Shown here piece after piece: positions 25,283 through 32,447 of a stretch of DNA of 64,000 bases. This DNA is from Chryseobacterium wanjuense (GTDB taxonomy: Bacteria > Bacteroidota > Bacteroidia > Flavobacteriales > Weeksellaceae): NCBI RefSeq assembly GCF_900111495.1, contig NZ_FOIU01000002.1, positions 372,001 through 436,000 on the forward strand. Direction: 5' to 3'. The notes under the pieces were generated by a model. That model was given only the letters and a program-made list of their open reading frames with translations. It did no database searches and had not been told where the DNA came from. Every line of letters starts with the position of its first letter. Position 1 is the first letter of the stretch. Made by a program: the position numbers and the translations under genes.

Positions 25283-26275
25283 ATGAAAGTAGCTGTAGTA
25301 GGTTCAACAGGAATGGTTGGACAAGTTATGCTGAAAGTTCTGGAAGAAAGGAACTTCCCTATCACCGAGTTAATTCCGGTAGCATCGGAAAGATCTATTG
25401 GTAAGAAGGTGAAGTATAAACAGGAAGAATTTACGATTGTAAGCATGAAAGACGCTATAGCTGCCAAACCGGATATTGCCATTTTTTCAGCTGGTGGTGG
25501 TACTTCTCTTGAGTTTGCTCCGCTTTTTGCTGAAGTAGGAACAACCGTAATCGACAATTCATCGGCATGGAGAATGGATCCAAGCAAGAAATTAGTCGTT
25601 CCGGAAATCAATGCGGATGTTTTAACAAAAGAAGACAAGATCATTGCAAATCCGAACTGTTCAACGATTCAATTAGTAATGGTTTTAGGGCCTTTAAACA
25701 AAAAATATGATCTGAAAAGAGTAATCGTTTCTACTTACCAATCCGTAACTGGAACCGGTAAAGCAGCGGTTGACCAATTAAATTCAGAGATCACGGGAGA
25801 CGATTCTATTGCAAAAGTTTATCCTTATCAAATCTTCAAAAATGCATTGCCGCACTGCGACGTTTTTGCGGATGATGATTATACGAAAGAAGAAATTAAA
25901 TTAATGAAAGAGCCTAAGAAAATTTTAGGTGATGATACATTTAATTTAACAGCCACTGCAGTAAGAGTTCCCGTACAGGGAGGGCATTCTGAAAGTGTAA
26001 ACATCGAGTTTGAAAACGAATTCGACCTTGATGAAGTAAGAAAAATCTTATCAGAAACTCCGGGAGTTGTGGTGATGGACAACGTAAAAAACAACGAATA
26101 TCCAATGCCGCTGTACTCAGAAGGGAAGGACGAAGTTTTCGTCGGAAGGATAAGACGAGATCTTTCACAGCCGAAGACCCTGAATCTTTGGATTGTGGCA
26201 GACAATCTGCGAAAAGGAGCCGCTACCAATGCCGTACAGATCGCAGAATACATCGTAGCAAATAACTTAGTGTAA
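25283..26275 (+). CDS. asd: Aspartate-semialdehyde dehydrogenase
   Basis: A 330-residue enzyme that reduces aspartyl phosphate to aspartate semialdehyde with NADPH, feeding lysine, diaminopimelate, threonine and methionine synthesis. The NADP-binding motif is at the very start (MKVAVVGSTGMVGQVML). The catalytic Cys126 is in NPNCSTIQLVM. Substrate-binding and closing motifs are also present (RVPVQGGHSESVNIEFE and FVGRIRRDLSQPKTLNLW). Length is normal. A weak hairpin terminator follows. Confidence 0.95.
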   Translation: MKVAVVGSTGMVGQVMLKVLEERNFPITELIPVASERSIGKKVKYKQEEFTIVSMKDAIAAKPDIAIFSAGGGTSLEFAPLFAEVGTTVIDNSSAWRMDPSKKLVVPEINADVLTKEDKIIANPNCSTIQLVMVLGPLNKKYDLKRVIVSTYQSVTGTGKAAVDQLNSEITGDDSIAKVYPYQIFKNALPHCDVFADDDYTKEEIKLMKEPKKILGDDTFNLTATAVRVPVQGGHSESVNIEFENEFDLDEVRKILSETPGVVVMDNVKNNEYPMPLYSEGKDEVFVGRIRRDLSQPKTLNLWIVADNLRKGAATNAVQIAEYIVANNLV

Positions 26276-26287
26276 ACTAACAAAAAT

Positions 26288-26320
26288 AAAAAGAGTCTCA
26301 GAATTGAGATTCTTTTTTTT
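26288..26320 (+). terminator. Weak Rho-independent terminator after asd
   Basis: AAAGAGTCTCA and TGAGATTCTTT form an imperfect stem followed by eight T residues. Confidence 0.65.
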
Positions 26321-26329
26321 ATCAAACCT

Positions 26330-27328
26330 ATGAACCTTCAAAAGAATAAAATTAAAGATAAATTGGGCTTTCAAAAGCTTATTGCCGTTTTTGGTATTAT
26401 CCTTTTCATCGGAAAAATTGTTGCGTGGAAGCTCACCAACTCCGATGCCGTTTTCTCTGATGCTATGGAAAGTATTGTGAATGTGATTAGCGCATTCATG
26501 GGGCTTTACTCATTACATCTAGCTTCAAAACCGAAAGACGAAGACCACCCGTACGGACACGGAAAGGTAGAATTTGTCACTTCGGGAATCGAAGGCGCCC
26601 TGATCGCCATCGCAGGATTGATGATCATTTATGAAGGTGTAAACAGCTTAATTACTGGCAAAGTTTTAAATAAGCTTGACATCGGAATCTGGATCATTGC
26701 TGCCACTGCGATTATTAATTATTTGCTGGGGTATATTTCCATTAAAAAAGGGGAACATGAAAATTCATTAGTTCTGATTTCATCAGGAAAGCATCTGCAA
26801 TCCGACACGATTACTACGCTGGGAGTGGTGATAAGTTTGGTGGTGGTTTATTTTACAAAAATTTATTGGCTGGATTCTGTCGTAGCTTTGATTTTTGGAG
26901 TGTATATCATATTTGTCGGCTACAAGATCGTTCGTAAATCTTTAAGTGGTATTATGGATGAGCAGGATCCTGAATTATTAAATCAAATTATTAAAGTTCT
27001 GGAAGAAAACCGCCGAACGGAATGGATTGACGTTCACAATATGAAAATCCAGCAGTTTGGAGCTTCTCTGCACATCGATGCCCACATCACTCTGCCTTGG
27101 TATTACAGCCTTCGCGATGCCCATAATGAAATGGAAAAAATGATCGTTCTTTTAGCAAAAAATACCAGAAGAAGTGTGGAGTTTAACTTTCATATGGATG
27201 ACTGCAAGCCGATTTCCTGCGCGGTCTGCCAGATTAAAGACTGCCCTGTCCGGGAAAAAGATTTTGTAAAACGTATTAAATGGACTCCGGAAAATGCAAC
27301 CCGGGTGCAGAAGCATACTGTCGATTAA
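26330..27328 (+). CDS. Cation diffusion facilitator (CDF) metal transporter
   Basis: A 332-residue CDF-family exporter of divalent metals across the inner membrane by proton exchange. It has about six membrane helices, then a cytoplasmic metal-sensing domain (DVHNMKIQQFGASLHIDAHI). DEDHPYGHGKVEFV is the family loop after TM2. The TM5 half of the transport site is normal (His155 and Asp159 in HLQSD). The TM2 half has Glu47 and Asn51 (DAMESIVN), where FieF has two Asp and zinc transporters have His and Asp. The C-terminus carries Cys292, Cys297, Cys300 and Cys305 (CKPISCAVCQIKDC). The metal is therefore uncertain. Confidence 0.88.
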   Translation: MNLQKNKIKDKLGFQKLIAVFGIILFIGKIVAWKLTNSDAVFSDAMESIVNVISAFMGLYSLHLASKPKDEDHPYGHGKVEFVTSGIEGALIAIAGLMIIYEGVNSLITGKVLNKLDIGIWIIAATAIINYLLGYISIKKGEHENSLVLISSGKHLQSDTITTLGVVISLVVVYFTKIYWLDSVVALIFGVYIIFVGYKIVRKSLSGIMDEQDPELLNQIIKVLEENRRTEWIDVHNMKIQQFGASLHIDAHITLPWYYSLRDAHNEMEKMIVLLAKNTRRSVEFNFHMDDCKPISCAVCQIKDCPVREKDFVKRIKWTPENATRVQKHTVD

Positions 27329-27370
27329 TTTAAGTTTAAAATGGTCTTCATTAATAAAAGAATCGTGTTA

Positions 27371-27401
27371 TTTGTGAAAATATTAGTGGAATTCGTGTTT
27401 A
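27371..27401. repeat. Intergenic GTG-type repeat, copy 1
   Basis: This stretch (TGTGAAAATATTAGTG, then ATTCGTGTTTA) closely resembles 59667-59698. Both lie in intergenic DNA and repeat the unit TTNGTG. Confidence 0.5.
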
Positions 27402-27420
27402 AATAAAACAAAATAAGAAA

Positions 27421-27517
27421 ATCCTTCGACTGCTTCGCGCTCAGGATGACATCGCTAATACTACCAGTTTTTAAACATAATTCAATCACTGTCTGTCAGT
27501 CTGAGCTCGTCGAAGAC
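27421..27517. repeat. REP-like repeat pair, left boundary of an inverted block
   Basis: Unit R1 (27421-27451, starting ATCCTTCGACTGCTTCGCGC) is the exact reverse complement of 29644-29674 over 31 nt. Unit R2 (27495-27517, starting GTCAGTCTGAGCTCGTCGAA) matches the reverse complement of 29562-29584 at 22 of 23 positions. The nested order R1-R2 here and R2'-R1' on the far side frames the xrtF/amgK segment. Confidence 0.85.
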
Positions 27518-27540
27518 TATATTTTCAAAAAACTCACCTG

Positions 27541-27975
27541 TTAAGCCTGTTTATTCATCTGCTTTCTATAATAAAACATCGGAATAATCAACAGCAAAAT
27601 CAAAGGCTGAATCACAAATCTTCTCATATAAAAAGAAAATAAATATCCAATTTCGAATTGATCATAAATACAATACAGATAAATCGGAAAAGTGATGGCA
27701 AAAATGATCGTAATTAAGACGGCTCCCTGAATCGTCCATTCCTTATTTTTAAACCAGAAATAAATAATCAGGCACGAAAAAAATAAATTTAAAATAAATC
27801 TGAAAAGGTAATTGAGTATCAATTTTCCCCATTCGAAAGAAGGGAACGCCAATTTTTTATCAGCTTCGTGAAAATAAGTAAGAAAAGGATCATAGAAAAT
27901 CCGGTCTTCAAGTGCTCTTACACCGATAAGCCCAAAAATCCCGATGATGACTAAAAACCAGCTAAGAATTTTCAT
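27541..27975 (-). CDS. Exosortase F system-associated membrane protein
   Basis: A 144-residue protein with about four membrane helices, typical of the small partner always found beside exosortase F in Flavobacteriia. The N-terminal motif GLIGVRALEDRIFYDPFLTYFH, which carries charged and aromatic residues after the first helix, is the most recognisable part, followed by LNYLFRFILNLFFSCLIIYFW and FYMRRFVIQPLILL. Its start overlaps the end of xrtF by 14 nt, so the two are translated from one transcript. Its biochemical role is unknown; it may hold the substrate or the exosortase in place. Confidence 0.85.
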   Translation of the reverse strand: MKILSWFLVIIGIFGLIGVRALEDRIFYDPFLTYFHEADKKLAFPSFEWGKLILNYLFRFILNLFFSCLIIYFWFKNKEWTIQGAVLITIIFAITFPIYLYCIYDQFEIGYLFSFYMRRFVIQPLILLLIIPMFYYRKQMNKQA

Positions 27976-28492
27976 GTTTTAAAGCAAAAAATTTAATCCA
28001 GATCAGCCAAAGAAGAACCACAGTTCCGTAGATTATCGCCGGAAAAATAAAATCGTGCGAAATCTTCCCGTATTGCTTGTAGTCGGTCATTACGATATTT
28101 AAGCCTACAATTCTCAGCAAATTCATAATGTAAAGCAAAACAAGCCCCGCCAATACAAATAAAAACGTTTTTGAGCCTTTATAAAAAGCAAAAACAAACG
28201 CCACAAAAAGAATCATCACGGAAACAGCATTACAGCCTTCCACCATTCTCGTTGCGTAGCCGGTTTTCACATAAAAAAACACTTGTTCCCCCTTCACATC
28301 ATTGTAAAGCTGGGTAGGAAAGCTCAAAGAATTCTGGATATGACGCACCTGCTCGGCGATCATTCTCGAAAAAGGATCCAGACCAGTATTCTGAAAACTG
28401 TTCAGGTAAAACTGGTAAGCAAAAAGCAACACCAGGTAAACGATGATGAAGCGCAATAAAATGCTTAAAACTGGTTTAAAATCCTTTAGCAT
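27962..28492 (-). CDS. xrtF: Exosortase XrtF
   Basis: A 176-residue integral membrane cysteine protease/transpeptidase of the exosortase family, which recognises a C-terminal sorting tripartite tag and cleaves it during surface anchoring. The three active-site residues are visible: Cys87 in VEGCNAVSV, Arg127 in MNLLRIVGLN and His146 in ISHDFIFP. I start it at the ATG at 28492 (MLKDFKPVLSILLRF), not at the longer frame opening at 28564, because a TATATTTG box lies 4 nt upstream of 28492 and the longer N-terminus would run past the divergent promoter. No target protein with an exosortase tag is seen in this window. Confidence 0.9.
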   Translation of the reverse strand: MLKDFKPVLSILLRFIIVYLVLLFAYQFYLNSFQNTGLDPFSRMIAEQVRHIQNSLSFPTQLYNDVKGEQVFFYVKTGYATRMVEGCNAVSVMILFVAFVFAFYKGSKTFLFVLAGLVLLYIMNLLRIVGLNIVMTDYKQYGKISHDFIFPAIIYGTVVLLWLIWIKFFALKHENS

Positions 28493-28496
28493 AATG

Positions 28497-28504
28497 CAAA
28501 TATA
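28497..28504 (-). promoter_or_regulatory. -7 box of xrtF
   Basis: On the minus strand TATATTTG is followed by CATT and the ATG at 28492, so the transcript would be leaderless. It is back to back with the promoter at 28525. Confidence 0.6.
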
Positions 28505-28524
28505 AAAATTAGACGGTAAATTAC

Positions 28525-28532
28525 TATATTTG
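28525..28532 (+). promoter_or_regulatory. -7 box of the AmgK-like kinase gene
   Basis: TATATTTG, 8 nt before the ATG at 28541. It forms a compact divergent promoter with xrtF; both boxes lie within 36 nt. Confidence 0.6.
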
Positions 28533-28540
28533 TTTCGTCT

Positions 28541-29560
28541 ATGAATTCTGAAAACGCCAAACAATTTTTTGAAAATTATTCAGATAAAAAACCTTCTGAG
28601 TTTATTATTTTAGCTCAAAGCGGTTCTGCGAGGGTAAATTTTTTAGCCAAAACTGACAACGAAGAGTATATTATTACCTACAATGAAAATGTTCGGGAGA
28701 ACGAAAGTTTTTTATATTATTCTAAAATTTTCACAGATTTAGACCTCAACACCCCCAAAATTTTCAAAATCTCCGATGACAGAAAAATGTACATCCAGGA
28801 ATTTTTGGGAAAACAAACACTTTCAGAGGTGATTTCAAAAGAAGGCTTATCCGAAAATGTAAAATCTTTGGTAAAACAGACATTAGAAAAACTTTATCAA
28901 TTACAGATAACGACCCAAGGCAAAATAGATTTCACCAAAACTTTTGAATATGAAAATTATGATGAACTGCCTGTAACGCATGATTTGTACTATTTTAAAA
29001 ATTTCGTGGCAGATGTATTGGAACTGGAATATCATAAATCCACCCTTCTGAAGGAATTTAAGCACATCGTCAACCTCATCGAAAATCTTGAACCCAAAGG
29101 ATTGATGATTCGCGATTTTCAGGCAAGAAACATTATGGTAAACGAAAAAAATGAAGTTTCATTTATCGATTATCAATCTGCAATGAAGGGGCCGTTGATC
29201 TATGACGTGATTTCTTTTCTGTTTCAGGCTAAAGCTAATTTCCCTGAAGATTTTAAAAACGAAATGCTTGATTTTTATATCAATCTATTTGAAAATAAAG
29301 ACATTCAGCTTCAACTAAAAAATTCGGTTAAGCCAATTCAGCTAATGCGATTTTTGCAGGTTTTGGGAGCTTACGGATTCCGGGGATTGATTCAAAGGAA
29401 ACAACATTTTATTGCAAGCATCAATAAAGGAATTGAAAATATTACAGAATTTGCCCAAAATTGGGACCATATGAAACAGTATCCAGAGTTGGAAAACGTA
29501 ATCCGGCAATTGAGTTTGGAGAAAACGAAGTTGAAAATTGAGGAGATTTTGAATAACTAA
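28541..29560 (+). CDS. AmgK-like aminoglycoside phosphotransferase-fold sugar kinase
   Basis: A 339-residue protein with the aminoglycoside-phosphotransferase kinase fold. Catalytic motifs are IRDFQARNIMV (Asp192, Asn197) and SFIDYQSAMKGPLIYDVISF (Asp210). The RDFQxRN, Q-A-x-x-GP and YD pattern is that of AmgK, the anomeric MurNAc/GlcNAc kinase of cell-wall recycling, rather than of drug-resistance enzymes. The ATP-binding start (SGSARVNFLA) is short, as in that group. It is followed by a RapZ C-terminal domain gene and a MurU-like nucleotidyltransferase, which strongly supports this role. It diverges from xrtF. Homoserine or choline kinase activity cannot be excluded from motifs alone. Confidence 0.8.
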   Translation: MNSENAKQFFENYSDKKPSEFIILAQSGSARVNFLAKTDNEEYIITYNENVRENESFLYYSKIFTDLDLNTPKIFKISDDRKMYIQEFLGKQTLSEVISKEGLSENVKSLVKQTLEKLYQLQITTQGKIDFTKTFEYENYDELPVTHDLYYFKNFVADVLELEYHKSTLLKEFKHIVNLIENLEPKGLMIRDFQARNIMVNEKNEVSFIDYQSAMKGPLIYDVISFLFQAKANFPEDFKNEMLDFYINLFENKDIQLQLKNSVKPIQLMRFLQVLGAYGFRGLIQRKQHFIASINKGIENITEFAQNWDHMKQYPELENVIRQLSLEKTKLKIEEILNN

Positions 29561-29561
29561 A

Positions 29562-29674
29562 GTCTTCGACAAGCTCAGACTGACACGGTTGAATTTTGCT
29601 TTATTGGGCTTATTTAATAAAGAAAAGTCTGGTATTAGCGCCCTGTCATCCTGAGCGCGAAGCAGTCGAAGGAT
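29562..29674. repeat. REP-like repeat pair, right boundary of the inverted block
   Basis: R2' (29562-29584, starting GTCTTCGACAAGCTCAGACT) and R1' (29644-29674, starting TGTCATCCTGAGCGCGAAGC) are inverted counterparts of the pair at 27421-27517. A related unit, TGAGATTCCTACGGAATGAC, follows at 29704-29723. Confidence 0.85.
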
Positions 29675-29804
29675 CTTTTTAAACAAAAAAAAATAAACTA
29701 TGCTGAGATTCCTACGGAATGACAAAGCGAATCGCAATAGTGATAAAAAAAATTAACAATAAACAATGAACGTAATGGTTCAAAATTTAAATAAATAAAA
29801 GAAA

Positions 29805-30221
29805 ATGCTACACATCGACATACACAGTTTTTCGTACAAAAAAGGAGGAATTCCAAAAGATGAATCAGGAAACGGAGGTGGTTTTACATTTGACTGTCGC
29901 GGAATTCTGAATCCCGGAAGAATTGAAGAATATAAAATCCAGACCGGAAATGATATCGGCGTTCAGGAATACCTGGAAACAAAAACTGAAATGCCAAAGT
30001 TTTTAGAATTAATTAAAAGCTTAGTTTCAATTAATATCGACAACTATCTGGAAAGAGGTTTTGAAAATCTTCAGATCAATTTCGGATGTACGGGAGGACA
30101 GCACAGATCGGTGTATTCTGCAATTAAAATTGCTCATTTTATTCAGGAAAAATATGGTGATAAAGTTGAAATCAGCCTTCATCACGACGAACAGCATCAA
30201 CTTAACATAAGCAATCAATAA
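29805..30221 (+). CDS. Stand-alone RapZ C-terminal domain protein
   Basis: A 138-residue protein that corresponds to the C-terminal half of RapZ, without its N-terminal P-loop kinase domain. The RapZ signature GCTGGQHRSVY is at residues 94-104. SFSYKKGGIP near the start and FDCRGILNPGRIEEY with the TGND segment match the C-terminal domain of the E. coli protein. In E. coli this domain binds glucosamine-6-phosphate and small RNA and brings RNase E to GlmZ. No such RNA system is known in Bacteroidota, so here it may sense an amino-sugar phosphate or act as an enzyme. It lies between the AmgK-like and MurU-like genes. Confidence 0.85.
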   Translation: MLHIDIHSFSYKKGGIPKDESGNGGGFTFDCRGILNPGRIEEYKIQTGNDIGVQEYLETKTEMPKFLELIKSLVSINIDNYLERGFENLQINFGCTGGQHRSVYSAIKIAHFIQEKYGDKVEISLHHDEQHQLNISNQ

Positions 30222-30315
30222 TGGACAATAAGTAAATATCTTTAACCTCGTTAATTATATTATTTATTTCATCATAAATTATTACTCATTTCCCATTATT
30301 CATTACCCATAATAT

Positions 30316-31029
30316 ATGAAAGCTCTTATTTTCGCAGCAGGAAAAGGAACAAGATTAAAACCTTTTACAGACCATCATCCAAAAGCACTGGCCAAGGTGA
30401 ACGGTGTTCCCCTTTTGGAAAGAAATATTAAATATTTAAAAAGTTTCGGAATAAAGGATTTCGTCATAAATATTCACCACTTTGGAAATCAAATCGTTGA
30501 TTTTTTAAAGCAAAACAATAATTTTGACTGCCATATAGAAATCTCAGACGAGACGGATGAACTCTTGGAAACAGGCGGTGGCTTGGTTTTTGCCAGAAAA
30601 CTTCTTGATCACGGGGAAGATTTTCTCATCATGAACGCTGATATTTTAACGAATATCAATATCACAGACTTTGTAGAATATCATAAAAAGATAAAAGATT
30701 TTGCTACATTAGCCGTCTCAGATAGGGAAAGTTCACGAAAATTACTTTTCAATGATGAGATGGTTTTGAGAGGTTGGCTGAATGTACAGACCGGTGAGCA
30801 GAGGCTTGCGGAATTTAATAAAGGATTCAAGGCATTGGCTTTCAGCGGTGTTCACTGTATCAACCCCGCTATCTTTGATAAAATAAAAAGAACAGGCAAA
30901 TTTTCTGTCATGGAAGAATATCTGGATCTGATGCAGACAGAGCATATTCATGGTTTTCTGCACGACAGTATTCTGATAGATGTCGGAAGACCGGAATCTA
31001 TCGCAGAAGCCGAAAAACATTTTAAATAA
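30316..31029 (+). CDS. MurU-like sugar-1-phosphate nucleotidyltransferase
   Basis: A 237-residue nucleotidyltransferase. The NTP-binding loop is FAAGKGTRLKPFTDHHPK (residues 6-23). The metal/sugar motif is NADI (107-110), preceded by LLETGGGLVFARKLL as in MurU, the MurNAc-1-phosphate uridylyltransferase. The C-terminus (LIDVGRPESIAEAEKHF) also follows the short MurU pattern with no extra acyltransferase domain. Together with the AmgK-like kinase it would turn recycled MurNAc into UDP-MurNAc and bypass the early de novo steps. Mannose-1-phosphate or glucose-1-phosphate specificity is the main alternative. It sits 94 nt after the RapZ-domain gene and 8 nt before the next gene. Confidence 0.8.
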   Translation: MKALIFAAGKGTRLKPFTDHHPKALAKVNGVPLLERNIKYLKSFGIKDFVINIHHFGNQIVDFLKQNNNFDCHIEISDETDELLETGGGLVFARKLLDHGEDFLIMNADILTNINITDFVEYHKKIKDFATLAVSDRESSRKLLFNDEMVLRGWLNVQTGEQRLAEFNKGFKALAFSGVHCINPAIFDKIKRTGKFSVMEEYLDLMQTEHIHGFLHDSILIDVGRPESIAEAEKHFK

Positions 31030-31037
31030 TTTTTGCA

Positions 31038-31790
31038 ATGGGAATTGAAGGAATGAGGGATGAAAGTTTAGTAAATCCTGAACTTGATATTAACGAAACA
31101 AAATTACAAAACAGTCTAAGGCAAAAAACCTGGGACGAAACCATCACGAAAGACAGTTGGATGGTATTTAAGGTAATGGCTGAGTTTGTAGACGGCTACG
31201 AAAAACTGGCAAAAATAGGACCTTGTGTTTCTATTTTCGGATCTGCAAGGCTGAAGCCTCAAAGCAAATACTACAAAATGGCTGTAGAGATCGCGGAGAA
31301 GATCACGAATCTTGGTTTTGGAATCATCACCGGCGGCGGTCCCGGAATCATGGAAGCGGGCAATAAAGGAGCTTTCAATGCACAGGGAAAATCCATCGGG
31401 TTGAATATTGACCTGCCGTTTGAACAGCATTTTAATCCTTACATCAACAAATCGTATTCCATGAACTTCGATTATTTCTTTGTAAGAAAAGTGATGTTTG
31501 TGAAATATTCTCAAGGTTTTGTCGTAATGCCGGGAGGTTTCGGAACATTGGATGAGCTTACAGAAGCTTTAACATTAATTCAGACCAACAAAATCGGAAG
31601 GTTCCCGATCGTTTTGGTCGGCTCCGATTTTTGGAGCGGTCTTTTGGATTGGTTTAAAGAAACTTTGCTTAAAGAAAAAATGATTCACGAAGAAGATCTT
31701 GAACTTTATCGTGTGGTAGACACAGCTGACGAGGCAGTGGCACACATCAAAGCGTTCTATGATAAGTACTCTGTAAACGTTAATTTTTAA
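31038..31790 (+). CDS. LOG-family protein (TIGR00730)
   Basis: A 250-residue Rossmann-fold protein of the LOG/TIGR00730 family, whose members hydrolyse nucleoside 5'-monophosphates (cytokinin-activating LOG in plants; PpnN-like in bacteria). The motifs GGGPGIMEAGNKGA and MPGGFGTLDELTEAL are intact and form the phosphate-binding and catalytic site (Arg and Glu of the PGGxGTxxE signature). An N-terminal extension of about 55 residues precedes the fold. It starts 8 nt after the MurU-like gene, so it is probably in the same transcript, which may link nucleotide salvage to the sugar-nucleotide step. Confidence 0.88.
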   Translation: MGIEGMRDESLVNPELDINETKLQNSLRQKTWDETITKDSWMVFKVMAEFVDGYEKLAKIGPCVSIFGSARLKPQSKYYKMAVEIAEKITNLGFGIITGGGPGIMEAGNKGAFNAQGKSIGLNIDLPFEQHFNPYINKSYSMNFDYFFVRKVMFVKYSQGFVVMPGGFGTLDELTEALTLIQTNKIGRFPIVLVGSDFWSGLLDWFKETLLKEKMIHEEDLELYRVVDTADEAVAHIKAFYDKYSVNVNF

Positions 31791-31848
31791 TTGGCATATT
31801 ATTTGTGACTTAAAACAAACAAGCATGATTGCAAATCTATTATTTAAA

Positions 31849-32319
31849 ATGAAAAAATTTTTATATATATCAGGAATTTTAACATTTTTTATGTTAATGA
31901 GTTTTACGTATGTAGACTTTTACTCTTCAATGACGAAAGTGGATTATATAGACGGAAGCAAGACATTGAAGTTCACCACGAAAATGAATACAAACCATAT
32001 TTCCGATGCCATTAAAATAAATCCTAATACAGCAGGATTCGAAGCAGAGGTAAAAAAATATGTAAATAATAATTTTGATGTGTACGTCAATGGCTCTCCG
32101 AAGACAATAACATTCACGGGAAGTCAGGTAAGCGGAGAAACGGTATGGGTATATTTCGAAGCCGGAGGTGTTTCGGATATCAATACCTTAAAGATTAAGA
32201 ACACGATTCTTCTAAGCGCTTTTCCTAAACAGATTAATCTGGTAAATATAGCGTATAAAGGAAGTCAGAAAACCATGAACTTCCAACGGGGAAAAGAGGT
32301 GAATGAAGTTTCTTTTTAA
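31849..32319 (+). CDS. DUF6702-like small exported protein
   Basis: A 156-residue protein when started at the ATG at 31849 (MKKFLYISGILTFF), which gives a direct signal peptide or membrane anchor; the ATG at 31825 would add eight residues. The pattern of short beta strands (YSSMTKVDYIDGSKTLKFTT, TKMNTNHISDAIKINP, FDVYVNGSPKTITF, then VNIAYKGSQKTMNFQRGKE) fits the DUF6702 family found across Flavobacteriia. The function is not known. A strong terminator follows and meets a converging one from the minus strand. Confidence 0.65.
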   Translation: MKKFLYISGILTFFMLMSFTYVDFYSSMTKVDYIDGSKTLKFTTKMNTNHISDAIKINPNTAGFEAEVKKYVNNNFDVYVNGSPKTITFTGSQVSGETVWVYFEAGGVSDINTLKIKNTILLSAFPKQINLVNIAYKGSQKTMNFQRGKEVNEVSF

Positions 32320-32338
32320 AAGAATTTAATACTAATAT

Positions 32339-32366
32339 AAACCACTGCTTTGGCGGTGGTTTTTTG
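32339..32366 (+). terminator. Rho-independent terminator of the DUF6702 gene
   Basis: AAACCACTGC pairs with GCGGTGGTTT (one mismatch) and is followed by TTTT. Confidence 0.8.
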
Positions 32367-32395
32367 TTTAATTTAAAACTTATTTAATTAAAACA

Positions 32396-32423
32396 AAAAT
32401 GGCTGCCTAATGAAAGACAGCCA
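32396..32423 (-). terminator. Rho-independent terminator of the DUF5689 gene
   Basis: Read on the minus strand, TGGCTG and CAGCCA pair around a 12-nt loop and run into ATTTTTG. It faces the terminator at 32339. Confidence 0.7.
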
Positions 32424-32447
32424 ATTTATTTATAAAGATTCAAGTTC

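Noticed and set aside
28493..28564. Longer N-terminus of XrtF starting at 28564
   Set aside because: The extra 24 residues would cross the xrtF -7 box and the divergent promoter, and the membrane protein starts properly at MLKDFKPVL.
28541..29560. Aminoglycoside-resistance kinase
   Set aside because: The fold is shared, but the RDFQARN and QSAMKGPLIYD motifs and the RapZ/MurU neighbours point to an AmgK-type sugar kinase.
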